This document shows, piece after piece, positions 1 to 6,109 of a stretch of DNA of 6,109 bases. Positions within the stretch are counted from its first letter, which is position 1. Each line of letters starts with the position of its first letter. The notes under the pieces were generated by a model, which was given only the letters and a program-made list of their open reading frames with translations, was not told the DNA's origin and ran no database searches. Source of the DNA: Bacteroidales bacterium (GTDB lineage Bacteria > Bacteroidota > Bacteroidia > Bacteroidales > UBA1402); the NCBI GenBank assembly GCA_003506275.1, contig DOBD01000309.1:1-6109 (forward strand), in the 5' to 3' direction. The translations under genes and the position numbers were made by a program.

Positions 1-957
1 CACCCGTTGAACATAAGGCGGTTGTTTGACCAGGCGCGGGGTACACAGACGGTTTTCCGCCTTGAGCAGGTCCTGATACGCCACCCCGACTTCGAAATCA
101 GCGGCGGTCACTTGTTCATAAGCCGACAGCCCCACCAGGAAAGAAACGTTCACCACGGCAGGAAATGACAGCAGCTGTTCATTGGGAGGAAAATTCAGGC
201 CGGTTACAGGTACTGACAGGGTCTTTTCCGTAAATTCCTCGACCCGCAGGTTGACCAACACATGATCCGTGGAATAATGCACGCCTTCACGCGGTTGCAA
301 CTTCACCTTATAGGTCGTCGACGTTTTCAACCCCTCTGCACGCAAGACCACTGTCTCCACATGCTCCAACTTATCCAACATATCCATGGGGGCATAGGCG
401 GTAACCTTGGCCGGATGCAACACCGGTTCACCCAGGAGCAAATGTTGCGGATGCAGGCTGATGTCCCGGTTCAAGACCACGGGCAAGGCCTTGCTCGCCT
501 TTTCCACAAAAAACAAGGCCAAGGTATCCGGCCGAATGGAAAGCAGTTGGGTCGTCGGTTTCAGGTTAGCGCGGATCCTCGATTCAATCACTCCTCTGTC
601 CACGTAGCTGATGCCGTCTTTCTTGTACCAGTCCATGGGATTGAGGTGAATGGTCAACTTCCGACGCTGCCTGTAGTACTGAAACAACGTAAACCCTTTG
701 TCTCTCAAGGTCACCTCGAAGACATCGGGCAATTCGTTGGTAATGGTCACCTGGCCGGGCACCGCTTCATAACGAACGGGCACCGGCAAGGCGTATTCAC
801 CAATTTCCTGTATGGATTGCAGGACCCAGAAAAAGAGCGCTACGGCCAGAAAGACCAGAAACAAGACCACTTCCTTACTGAAAGCATTCCTGAACAGCTT
901 GGCGACACGGCGACCCCGCTTATTCAGGCTATCCTCTATGGACGGGGTTTCTGGCAC
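1..957 (-). CDS. YbbR-like domain membrane-anchored protein (C-terminus cut by window edge)
   Basis: The minus-strand frame is open without a stop from 957 to the left edge (319 codons), so only a short C-terminal piece is probably missing. I translated it by hand. Residues 1-28 are polar and basic (SLNKRGRRVAKLFRN), residues about 29-46 form one transmembrane helix (VVLFLVFLAVALFFWVL), and the rest is beta-rich extracytoplasmic sequence with YbbR-type repeats (for example LPVPVRYEAVPGQ, then LSVPVTGLNFPP). The start must be GTG at 957: an in-frame TAA lies three codons upstream and the first Met is residue 108, well past the membrane helix. The gene begins 6 bases after the yajC stop, so it is co-transcribed with it. 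YbbR domains occur in CdaR, the regulator of the diadenylate cyclase CdaA in Firmicutes; a cyclase link here is not shown by the sequence. In Bacteroidales the next gene in this order is usually coaE, which lies outside the window. Confidence 0.85.
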   Translation of the reverse strand, partial: MPETPSIEDSLNKRGRRVAKLFRNAFSKEVVLFLVFLAVALFFWVLQSIQEIGEYALPVPVRYEAVPGQVTITNELPDVFEVTLRDKGFTLFQYYRQRRKLTIHLNPMDWYKKDGISYVDRGVIESRIRANLKPTTQLLSIRPDTLALFFVEKASKALPVVLNRDISLHPQHLLLGEPVLHPAKVTAYAPMDMLDKLEHVETVVLRAEGLKTSTTYKVKLQPREGVHYSTDHVLVNLRVEEFTEKTLSVPVTGLNFPPNEQLLSFPAVVNVSFLVGLSAYEQVTAADFEVGVAYQDLLKAENRLCTPRLVKQPPYVQRV

Positions 958-963
958 GCAGAC

Positions 964-1326
964 TTATTTCTTTTCGTCAGTCGATGCGTCTGAACCACCG
1001 GCAGCAAACACAGCCGATTTTTCCACGCGTATCCTGACATTGTCGGAAATTTCCACGATGAAGGAATCGTCCTTCACCTCACGGATTTTGCCGTAGATGC
1101 CACCCGATGTTACTACCCTGTCACCCGATTTGAGGGCAGCGCGGGCTTTCTGAATTTCTTTCTGTTTTTTGTTCTGTGGTCTGATCATGAAGAAATAGAA
1201 GACCACAAAGATCAAGGCAAGCACCAGCAAGGATGAATAGCCCCCACCGGCAGCCCCTTTGGCACCGGCAGCACCGGCAGCACCGGCAGCGGTACCAGCC
1301 TGAAGGAAGATGGACAATAGACTCAT
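964..1326 (-). CDS. yajC: Preprotein translocase subunit YajC
   Basis: This 120-residue protein is the YajC accessory subunit of the SecDF-YajC complex, which associates with SecYEG in the inner membrane and assists protein export. The diagnostic features are a single membrane helix at about residues 31-48 (SSLLVLALIFVVFYFFMIRP), immediately followed by the family signature RPQNKKQKE and then the small beta domain with GDRVVTSGGIYGKI at about residues 68-81. The tail (about 108-120) is polar and probably disordered. The segment before the helix, residues 11-29, is an unusually Ala/Gly-rich linker, partly encoded by a 9-bp tandem repeat. The start ATG at 1326 gives MSLLSIFLQAG, a typical beginning for Bacteroidota YajC. 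It sits between nusB (73-base gap) and the ybbR-like gene (6-base gap), the conserved order in the group. Confidence 0.95.
   Translation of the reverse strand: MSLLSIFLQAGTAAGAAGAAGAKGAAGGGYSSLLVLALIFVVFYFFMIRPQNKKQKEIQKARAALKSGDRVVTSGGIYGKIREVKDDSFIVEISDNVRIRVEKSAVFAAGGSDASTDEKK
1262..1288. repeat. 9-bp tandem repeat (three perfect copies) inside yajC
   Basis: The unit GCACCGGCA occurs three times head to tail at 1262-1270, 1271-1279 and 1280-1288, with related partial copies near 1244-1252. Because the unit is a multiple of three it stays in frame, and on the minus strand it encodes repeated Ala-Ala-Gly in the linker before the YajC membrane helix. Copy-number change by slippage would lengthen or shorten the linker without breaking the gene. 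Confidence 0.85.
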
Positions 1327-1351
1327 TTTACGTTGTTTTTAGAGTGAGAGG

Positions 1352-1378
1352 CAAATATACGGTTTTTTCCGATTGCAA
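1352..1378 (-). promoter_or_regulatory. Possible Bacteroidota-type promoter for yajC-ybbR
   Basis: On the minus strand TATATTTG (1359-1352) fits the -7 consensus TAnnTTTG of Bacteroidota, and a TTG lies upstream at 1378-1376 with a 16-base spacer, a little shorter than the usual 19 or so. Transcription would begin near 1346, about 20 bases before the yajC ATG. The site lies in the 73-base gap after nusB, so yajC could be read both from here and by readthrough from nusB. No terminator hairpin is visible in the gap. Confidence 0.45.
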
Positions 1379-1399
1379 GCTAACAACAAGCCACCCGAA

Positions 1400-2326
1400 T
1401 CACGCCTTGAACAACTTGTTTTGTTCCCTGAGCGTGGTGACCACCTGGTCGAGGATACCGTTGACAAAGGTCCCGCTCTTCTGGGTGCTGTACACCTTGG
1501 CAATGTCGATGTATTCATTCAGTGAAACATTCACGGGCACCCCCTCCACTTCAAGGATTTCGGCCAAGGCCATTTGCAGGATGTATAAATCCATGAGAGC
1601 CAACCGTTCCAGTTCCCAATTCTTGGCAGCCTCTTCAATCAAGGCCCGGTACTGTTCTCCATGAAGAATGGCACCTCTGAACAACGTAGAGGCATAGATC
1701 TTGTCGGTTTCATCCTTGTACATGGGCAACAACTCCATCTCCGCTCCTTTGGCGGCATCGAAGCGCTTGATGGTCTTCATGACAAACGTAATCACGATTT
1801 CCAGGTCATCGTTCCAGTAGATGCTTTGTTCTTCCAGCACCTCAGCAAGGTCCTCACTGGGAAGCAGCATACGTTTGAACACCTTGCGCCACAGCTCTTT
1901 GTCGTCTTCATACGTCACCTCAGAAGCCTGCATGTATTCCAGGTAGAAATCCTGGGTGATCAACTGTTCATACACCAACTTGACAAACGCCTCCTGATTG
2001 ACCCAGGACATGCCAGCATTGTTGATGAAATGATTGAGTGCTTTGTTTTCAGCCAATTGAGCCACAAAGCGATTGTCGATGAAGCGGGTGTTGGGATGGC
2101 GCTCTTCGTCGGTGGGCAGGTACTTGTTGCGAGCCGTGTCGATACGCTGAAAACCGTACTGTGTGACGGCGAGGATCAACTGCAAAAGATAATGATACAA
2201 TTCATAGGCTTTCTCAAGGCTGAAGAAAAACTCTTTTTCTGCTTTGACCAGGTCCTTGTTGCCACTCTGGTAGTAGGCATACATCATCTGGACGGCCTTG
2301 ATGCGAATCAATACGCGGTTGATCAT
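1400..2326 (-). CDS. nusB: Transcription antitermination factor NusB (long Bacteroidota form)
   Basis: NusB binds boxA RNA together with NusE (ribosomal protein S10) and supports antitermination during rRNA transcription. This protein has 308 residues, about twice the E. coli form (about 139), because of an N-terminal extension typical of Bacteroidota. The NusB fold is recognisable in the C-terminal third, about residues 205-300: TLFRGAILHGEQY, then NWELERLALMDLYILQMALAEIL, VPVNVSLNEYIDIAKVYS and the family motif KSGTFVNGILD at 283-293. The N-terminal 190 residues are helical and charged (MINRVLIRIKAVQMMYAYYQ), resembling a degenerate second NusB-like helical domain. The ATG at 2326 has no Shine-Dalgarno sequence ahead of it, as is normal in this phylum. 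It is the first gene of the minus-strand block and is transcribed divergently from rplY. Confidence 0.95.
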   Translation of the reverse strand: MINRVLIRIKAVQMMYAYYQSGNKDLVKAEKEFFFSLEKAYELYHYLLQLILAVTQYGFQRIDTARNKYLPTDEERHPNTRFIDNRFVAQLAENKALNHFINNAGMSWVNQEAFVKLVYEQLITQDFYLEYMQASEVTYEDDKELWRKVFKRMLLPSEDLAEVLEEQSIYWNDDLEIVITFVMKTIKRFDAAKGAEMELLPMYKDETDKIYASTLFRGAILHGEQYRALIEEAAKNWELERLALMDLYILQMALAEILEVEGVPVNVSLNEYIDIAKVYSTQKSGTFVNGILDQVVTTLREQNKLFKA

Positions 2327-2362
2327 AATTCGAAGGAGCTACGGTTGTCTGAAAATACGCTG

Positions 2363-2392
2363 CGAAAGTACAACATTTTCCAGACTAAAAAA
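2363..2392 (-). promoter_or_regulatory. Probable promoter of nusB
   Basis: On the minus strand TACTTTCG (2370-2363) is one mismatch from the -7 consensus TAnnTTTG, and a T-run (TTT at 2392-2390) stands in the -33 position after a 19-base spacer. Transcription would begin about 30 bases upstream of the nusB ATG. The T-run instead of TTG makes this weaker than the rplY promoter. Confidence 0.45.
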
Positions 2393-2416
2393 ACAGCGAC
2401 AGCCACCAGCTTTAAC

Positions 2417-2446
2417 TTGCAGGATAACAATTTATGTGTATCTTTG
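2417..2446 (+). promoter_or_regulatory. Promoter of rplY
   Basis: TTG at 2417-2419 and TATCTTTG at 2439-2446 are separated by exactly 19 bases, a full match to the Bacteroidota sigma-ABfr consensus (TTG, spacer, TAnnTTTG). Transcription would begin near 2452, giving an untranslated leader of about 75 bases that contains a small inverted repeat. Confidence 0.75.
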
Positions 2447-2461
2447 CGCCGCTTTTTGACG

Positions 2462-2475
2462 CATCACGTGTGATG
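2462..2475. repeat. Short inverted repeat in the rplY leader
   Basis: CATCAC at 2462-2467 and GTGATG at 2470-2475 are exact inverted copies with 2 bases between them. As RNA this could fold into a 5-bp stem with a CGTG loop about ten bases from the predicted transcript 5' end; as DNA it could be a protein-binding site. No T-tract follows, so it is not a terminator. Function is unknown. Confidence 0.4.
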
Positions 2476-2525
2476 GGAAAATTTTAAGCACCCCTTATTA
2501 TTTTTGAGTAACACAAACCAAAACA

Positions 2526-3116
2526 ATGAAAACATTACAACTCTCCGGCTCCATCAGAGCTGATTTTGGCAAAAAATCCGCCAAATCTTTCCGCAAGGAA
2601 GGTCAAGTACCCTGCGTCATTTACGGTGGCGAAAAGGTGATCCACTTCAATCTGGACGAAAACGACCTGCGCAACCTCATCGTCACCCCCAACATCTACG
2701 CCGTAGAGCTGAACATCGATGGTGATGTACATATGGCTATCCTCAAGGATGCCCAATTCCACCCGGTCAAGGACAACACCCTGCACGTGGATTTCATGGA
2801 AATCTTTGAAAACAAGCCCATCATCATGGAAGTTCCCGTGAAACTGAACGGTCTGTCCGAAGGCGTGAAAGCCGGTGGCAAGCTGAGCCAGGAACTCCGC
2901 AAACTCAAGGTGAAAGGTTTCTACAAGAACATCCCCGACGTCCTCAACATCGACGTCACGAACCTTGGCCTTGGCAAAACCATGCAAGTGGGCACCCTGT
3001 CGTTCGACAACCTCGACATCGTTACCCCCAAGCAAGCCATCGTCTGCGCTGTCAAACTGACCCGCGTCGCCCGTGGTCTCGCTGCCGCTGCCGCCAAAGC
3101 AGACGCCAAGAAATAA
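2526..3116 (+). CDS. rplY: 50S ribosomal protein bL25 (CTC/TL5 type)
   Basis: bL25 binds 5S rRNA in the central protuberance of the large ribosomal subunit. At 196 residues this is the long two-domain CTC/TL5 form rather than the short E. coli form (94 residues). The N-terminal 5S-binding domain, residues 1-92, shows the family pattern GSIRADFGKKSAKSFRKEGQVPCVIYGG and later HPVKDNTLHVDFMEI. The C-terminal beta domain, about 96-182, contains VPVKLNGLSEGVKAGGKL, IPDVLNIDVTNLGLG and a final KQAIVCAVKL strand. The tail is Ala/Lys-rich. The ATG at 2526 follows an A-rich stretch (ACCAAAACA) with no Shine-Dalgarno, usual for highly expressed Bacteroidota genes. It has its own promoter and its own terminator. 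In many Bacteroidales rplY is followed by pth (peptidyl-tRNA hydrolase); here it is not. Confidence 0.96.
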   Translation: MKTLQLSGSIRADFGKKSAKSFRKEGQVPCVIYGGEKVIHFNLDENDLRNLIVTPNIYAVELNIDGDVHMAILKDAQFHPVKDNTLHVDFMEIFENKPIIMEVPVKLNGLSEGVKAGGKLSQELRKLKVKGFYKNIPDVLNIDVTNLGLGKTMQVGTLSFDNLDIVTPKQAIVCAVKLTRVARGLAAAAAKADAKK

Positions 3117-3142
3117 AACACCACTCCTACCAGTTTGTTATC

Positions 3143-3184
3143 AAGGATGGCATCCCTACCAAAGGGATGCCATCCTTTTTTTTT
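3143..3184 (+). terminator. Strong intrinsic terminator after rplY
   Basis: A perfect 15-bp stem (3143-3157 with 3163-3177) closes a 5-base loop (ACCAA) and runs directly into a tract of nine T residues (3176-3184). It begins 26 bases after the rplY stop. The opposite strand has no T-run after the hairpin, so it should act on plus-strand transcription only, and it isolates rplY from the genes to its right. Confidence 0.93.
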
Positions 3185-3226
3185 CGGGATAGTACACCAA
3201 ACCCCCACCGCTCATTGATTTATTGA

Positions 3227-3234
3227 TATCTTTG
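3227..3234 (+). promoter_or_regulatory. Promoter-like -7 box upstream of the DUF4424-like gene
   Basis: TATCTTTG matches the Bacteroidota -7 consensus TAnnTTTG and is identical to the box of the rplY promoter. No TTG is present at the expected -33 distance (the bases there are C/A-rich), so the match is only half complete. Its position just after the rplY terminator and about 58 bases before the next gene supports it. Transcription would begin near 3240. Confidence 0.5.
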
Positions 3235-3253
3235 CAAAAATACAATAAACTCC

Positions 3254-3295
3254 ATGAGAAGCCTGAATAATTCGGCACGAAGCATCCTACCATGA
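3254..3295 (+). other. Possible 13-codon leader reading frame overlapping the next start
   Basis: ATG at 3254 opens a 13-codon frame (MRSLNNSARSILP) whose TGA at 3293-3295 overlaps the ATG of the following gene as ATGA. It would start about 14 bases after the predicted transcription start. The arrangement fits a leader peptide that couples translation to the next gene, but the frame is short enough to arise by chance and there is no Shine-Dalgarno or codon-bias evidence. Confidence 0.25.
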
Positions 3296-4194
3296 AACAG
3301 ACACTTATTCTCTTCATTGTTAGCTTAATGGTTGTTTCAACTTGGGCAGACATAGCCCCCAATCCGATCCAACTGAAAAGTATCATGCCCAATGAAGCAT
3401 GCAGCGTACAAATGGTATCAGAAACGGTCAATGCCAAATTATACAACGATTCTTCCATCGTTGAATGTGTGTTCACGATGAAGAATTGGGGAAAAGAAAG
3501 TACGATTGAAGTGGGCTTCCCTGAAATGACTTTTTACCATTGGAGCATGAAAGGCCTGTATGGGGATGACATTTCACCCTTTATGGACGTTTATGTTGGT
3601 TCAGAAAAGATTGATCAGCAACGTCTGTATATTCCACAAGCTGCCAAAGACCTTCAACATCGAATCATGCTAAGTAATAGGTATCGTGATAGCCTTTATA
3701 AAGCTTATGGTGATAGCTTATTATTGATTTATGGCACAAAAAATAGGGACTATACGATAGCTTTCAAAGGCATAATTGACTATTATTTACATGTCGACAC
3801 GACGTTCAGTGATGTTAAATCATCTTTTGAACGACTCTTGTTCAATAGAAGAAACATTCCCTTTTATGTGTGGGATGTGACATTCAAAGCCCTTGAGCAT
3901 GTCACCATAAAAGTCACCTATAAAGCGCCTTGCGGCATGAAATACCGTGATTCGGCACGCTACTTTTACTACATCTTAAGTACAGGAGCCGGCTGGTACA
4001 AGTCAATTGAAAAAGCGACGGTTCATGCAACCCTCATGGATTTCGACATGAATTCGGTCAGTCAAACAAAGCCATCCAATGTTCGCCTGGATACGAATAA
4101 AAAAACCTATACCTGGAATTTTGTCAATCTTGAACCAACTGAAGCTGACAATGTTTACATAGAATACAACTCGCCTGAAAAAAGAAAAAAGTGA
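3292..4194 (+). CDS. Secreted or periplasmic protein of unknown function, DUF4424-like
   Basis: The 300-residue product has a clear Sec signal peptide (MKQTLILFIVSLMVVSTWA, cleavage before DIAPNP). The mature part looks beta-rich: VSETVNAKLYNDSSIVECVFTMKNWGKESTIEVGFPEM at about residues 43-80, where an extracellular beta-sandwich is plausible, then a charged middle with a near-duplicate YRDSLYKAYGDSLLLIYG (about 128-145), and a C-terminal half with VWDVTFKALEHVTIKVTYKAP and YYILSTGAGWYKSIEKATVHATL. The DIAPNP start, the 'VFxxxNxG...VGFPE' segment and the 'ILxTGxxWxxxIxKA' segment resemble DUF4424-type exported proteins; this is recognition by eye, not a search. No catalytic motif is visible. 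Base composition is lower in G+C than the neighbours (21 of 60 bases at 3661-3720, against 34 of 60 at 5221-5280), which suggests a separate origin. The next gene starts 29 bases on, so the two may form one transcript. Confidence 0.8.
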   Translation: MKQTLILFIVSLMVVSTWADIAPNPIQLKSIMPNEACSVQMVSETVNAKLYNDSSIVECVFTMKNWGKESTIEVGFPEMTFYHWSMKGLYGDDISPFMDVYVGSEKIDQQRLYIPQAAKDLQHRIMLSNRYRDSLYKAYGDSLLLIYGTKNRDYTIAFKGIIDYYLHVDTTFSDVKSSFERLLFNRRNIPFYVWDVTFKALEHVTIKVTYKAPCGMKYRDSARYFYYILSTGAGWYKSIEKATVHATLMDFDMNSVSQTKPSNVRLDTNKKTYTWNFVNLEPTEADNVYIEYNSPEKRKK

Positions 4195-4223
4195 ACAACC
4201 AACAAGCACCCAACATAACCGTC

Positions 4224-6109
4224 ATGAACCTATCACCATTGAAAGCCCTCTCCCTGGCCCTTTTCACCCTCCTTTCACTCAGCACCTTCGGAGCCAACAC
4301 GACCCAAACAGTCGCCCAAGTAACCGACAGCGTGGCCATCACGACAGCCGTTGATTTTGTCATCACCGGTGAAACGCCCTTTACCGCTACAGGTAAGGTC
4401 AACATCGAACACACCGAACACGCCGTGGTCATCATCGAGCGCATCAAGCCCAGCAAAGTCATCACCAGCTGGCTAAGCCACCTATATATAAAAGGAGTGA
4501 AAGCCGTCAGCGGTGTCAACTGCCAGGTCAAACTGTTTGCCAGCGGTGCCATCATCCTGCCGTACGACAGCAACTTCCGCCCACTCACCTGTTACACCGA
4601 GCCCAACTACGGCGGTACCGCCTACGATAACTATACCGAAGGACATGTGGGAGGTTTCATGAAAACCCTCACCGACGCCAACCTCAACAACCAGATACGC
4701 TCGTTCAAGCTCAAACGCGGCTACATGGTCACCTTTGCCCTCGGCCAGAGCGGCTGGGGCTACAGCCGCTGCTTCATCGCCGACAAGGAAGACCTCGAGA
4801 TTCCCGTGATGCCCACCAACATGGCCGGAAGGATCTCATCCTACCGCCTCTTCAAGTGGCAGAACGCCAAAAAAGGCAGCCTGGCCAGTTCCGACCCCAA
4901 ATACTGCGGGTTGGTCAACGCTACCAGCGGCTTCGATTGGGCTCAAGGACGCAACCTGCTACCCGACGTGGAGTGCGTACCCAACCACATCTACGAAGAC
5001 TGGCCCTCCGCCAGCACCATTGGCTCAGTGACCTGGTCCTGTCACAGTAAGAACAACAACGAACCGGGCAACGCCTCCGACGACACCCCCCAAAGCGTCG
5101 ACGTAGTGCTCGACAACTGGCAAAACCTGATGCGCACCGGCCTGCGACTCTGCTCCGAATCCTCGCACGACGGATCCATGGGCCACCTGGAAGCCTTCAT
5201 CGACTCCATCGACGCCCGCGGATGGCGCTGCGACATCCTCGACCTGCACTGCTATTGGACACAAGGGCAATTCGACAACCTGACCTCCTACAGCGACCGC
5301 TACGGCAACGGACGCCCCATCTGGATTTCCGAATGGCTCTGGGGCGCCTGGTGGAACAACAACGGCATCTTTGCCCTGGTGACCTCCGCAACCGATTTCT
5401 CACGCAGCGCTCAGCAAAAACTCCTTGATGGCACCAAACCCATCCTGGAAAAGCTCAATGCCCACCCCCGTGTGGAACGCTATTTCTACTGGAACGCAGA
5501 GGAACGCACCAGTCTGTGGTCCAAGGACGGCGCCGACACCCTCTCCCTACTCGGACGCTATTTCGCCACCATGAACGAGGGGTTGGCGTTCAACCGGGCC
5601 TATGAATTCATCCCCAAGGTCGTCTACCGGGCTTCCTCCAACCTGGCCACCCGGTTTGACAACACGGCACGCACCCTTACACTCAACTGGAACGATCCCA
5701 ACGGCGACATGCTCGACTCCATGGTGGTACTGTGCAAACGACCAGGCGCTACCAAGTTTGAGCGGTTGGCCTCGATCGACCTGAAAGACATGAACGCGAA
5801 AAATGGCCCCGCCTACTCCTTTGTCGACACCCCTGCCAACGGCACAAACGCCTACCGTATTGCCATTTACCCCGTAGGCAACACAACACCGAAGTACTCC
5901 AACACCGTTTCCAGCCTGGTCATTTCACAAAAAGCCATCTGGAACGACGTATCAACGACCTATGTCACCAATCCCGGCTTTGATGAGAGCAGCTCCTGGC
6001 AAACGACCAGTGTCACAAACGGTACTGTCAACCACAAACCGGTAACAGGCTGGACCACCACCTGCACCGACGCCAACGGTTCGAGTGCCGCCTTCAGCAT
6101 CGGCAGCGG
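4224..6109 (+). CDS. Secreted multidomain glycoside hydrolase, GH128/Asl1-like catalytic core (C-terminus cut by window edge)
   Basis: I translated this by hand; it is open for 628 codons to the right edge. Residues 1-24 are a signal peptide (MNLSPLKALSLALFTLLSLS, then TFGA). Residues about 30-197 form a beta-rich N-terminal domain found ahead of such cores in Bacteroidota (IKPSKVITSWLSHLYIKG, IRSFKLKRGYMVTFAL, GYSRCFIADKEDLEIPVMP). The catalytic region, about 200-440, carries NNNEPGN with E280 as likely acid/base, DLHCYW (H342), and PIWISEW with E370 as likely nucleophile, the usual end-of-strand positions of a beta/alpha barrel. Residues 464-566 look like a fibronectin-III domain (LTLNWNDPNGDMLDSMVV, YRIAIYPV). 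From 580, YVTNPGFDESSSW begins a carbohydrate-binding-like domain. Characterised GH128 enzymes cleave beta-1,3-glucans; substrate here is inferred. An in-frame GTG at 4191 (overlapping the previous stop as GTGA) is an alternative start, but ATG 4224 places the signal peptide best. Confidence 0.82.
   Translation, partial: MNLSPLKALSLALFTLLSLSTFGANTTQTVAQVTDSVAITTAVDFVITGETPFTATGKVNIEHTEHAVVIIERIKPSKVITSWLSHLYIKGVKAVSGVNCQVKLFASGAIILPYDSNFRPLTCYTEPNYGGTAYDNYTEGHVGGFMKTLTDANLNNQIRSFKLKRGYMVTFALGQSGWGYSRCFIADKEDLEIPVMPTNMAGRISSYRLFKWQNAKKGSLASSDPKYCGLVNATSGFDWAQGRNLLPDVECVPNHIYEDWPSASTIGSVTWSCHSKNNNEPGNASDDTPQSVDVVLDNWQNLMRTGLRLCSESSHDGSMGHLEAFIDSIDARGWRCDILDLHCYWTQGQFDNLTSYSDRYGNGRPIWISEWLWGAWWNNNGIFALVTSATDFSRSAQQKLLDGTKPILEKLNAHPRVERYFYWNAEERTSLWSKDGADTLSLLGRYFATMNEGLAFNRAYEFIPKVVYRASSNLATRFDNTARTLTLNWNDPNGDMLDSMVVLCKRPGATKFERLASIDLKDMNAKNGPAYSFVDTPANGTNAYRIAIYPVGNTTPKYSNTVSSLVISQKAIWNDVSTTYVTNPGFDESSSWQTTSVTNGTVNHKPVTGWTTTCTDANGSSAAFSIGS

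Noticed and set aside
262..993. Plus-strand open frame of 243 codons
   Set aside because: It lies antisense over the YbbR-like gene, whose translation shows a proper membrane anchor and domain repeats; the plus-strand product is His/Gln-rich without recognisable features.
1361..1370. T-run between nusB and yajC (GGTTTTTTCC) as a terminator
   Set aside because: The flanking arms are only 3 bases long and the T-run lies on the wrong strand for nusB transcription, so no terminator is supported.
1661..2473. Plus-strand open frame of 270 codons
   Set aside because: It is antisense to nusB, which is certain, and the frame also runs through the divergent promoter region.
2535..3035. Minus-strand open frame of 166 codons
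   Set aside because: It is the complement of the rplY coding region and has no recognisable protein features.
3664..3725. Near-duplicate stretch in the DUF4424-like gene (YRDSLYKAYGDSLL)
   Set aside because: The similarity is short and imperfect at the DNA level, so it is not called as a repeat element.
4124..4588. Minus-strand open frame of 154 codons
   Set aside because: It is antisense to the start of the hydrolase and the end of the preceding gene, both of which have signal peptides and coherent translations.

Overview
The window looks like a chromosomal segment from a member of the Bacteroidota, most likely order Bacteroidales. Four things support this: the gene order nusB-yajC-ybbR, the roughly 300-residue form of NusB, promoter boxes of the Bacteroidota type (TTG followed about 19 bases later by TAnnTTTG), and gene starts without a Shine-Dalgarno sequence. 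The genus cannot be named from the sequence alone.

The left part (positions 1-2326) is a minus-strand housekeeping block: nusB (transcription antitermination), then yajC (accessory subunit of the Sec translocon), then a ybbR-like gene that runs off the left edge. YajC and the YbbR protein are separated by only 6 bases and are certainly co-transcribed. yajC may also have its own promoter in the 73-base gap after nusB.

The 199-base gap at 2327-2525 is a divergent promoter region. It holds a likely nusB promoter on the minus strand and a clear promoter for rplY (ribosomal protein bL25) on the plus strand. rplY is monocistronic: a 15-bp perfect hairpin with a T-tract follows it directly.

The right part (3200-6109) is accessory in character. 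First comes a visibly A/T-richer gene for a secreted protein of about 300 residues (DUF4424-like by eye), with its own promoter-like box and a 13-codon reading frame overlapping its start. Then, 29 bases later, comes a large secreted protein that runs off the right edge after 628 codons. It reads as a multidomain glycoside hydrolase of the GH128 / Asl1-like type: signal peptide, N-terminal beta-rich domain, catalytic barrel with two candidate acidic residues, a fibronectin-III-like domain and the beginning of a carbohydrate-binding-like domain. This gene is open over its whole visible length. The pair suggests exported or surface functions, the second acting on glucans or related polysaccharides, placed beside a conserved housekeeping locus.

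I see no tRNA, rRNA, CRISPR array, transposase or defence system, and no convincing sign of an undescribed multi-gene system. The most curious items are the short overlapping leader reading frame, the altered first active-site motif in the hydrolase, and the accessory genes where pth commonly follows rplY.
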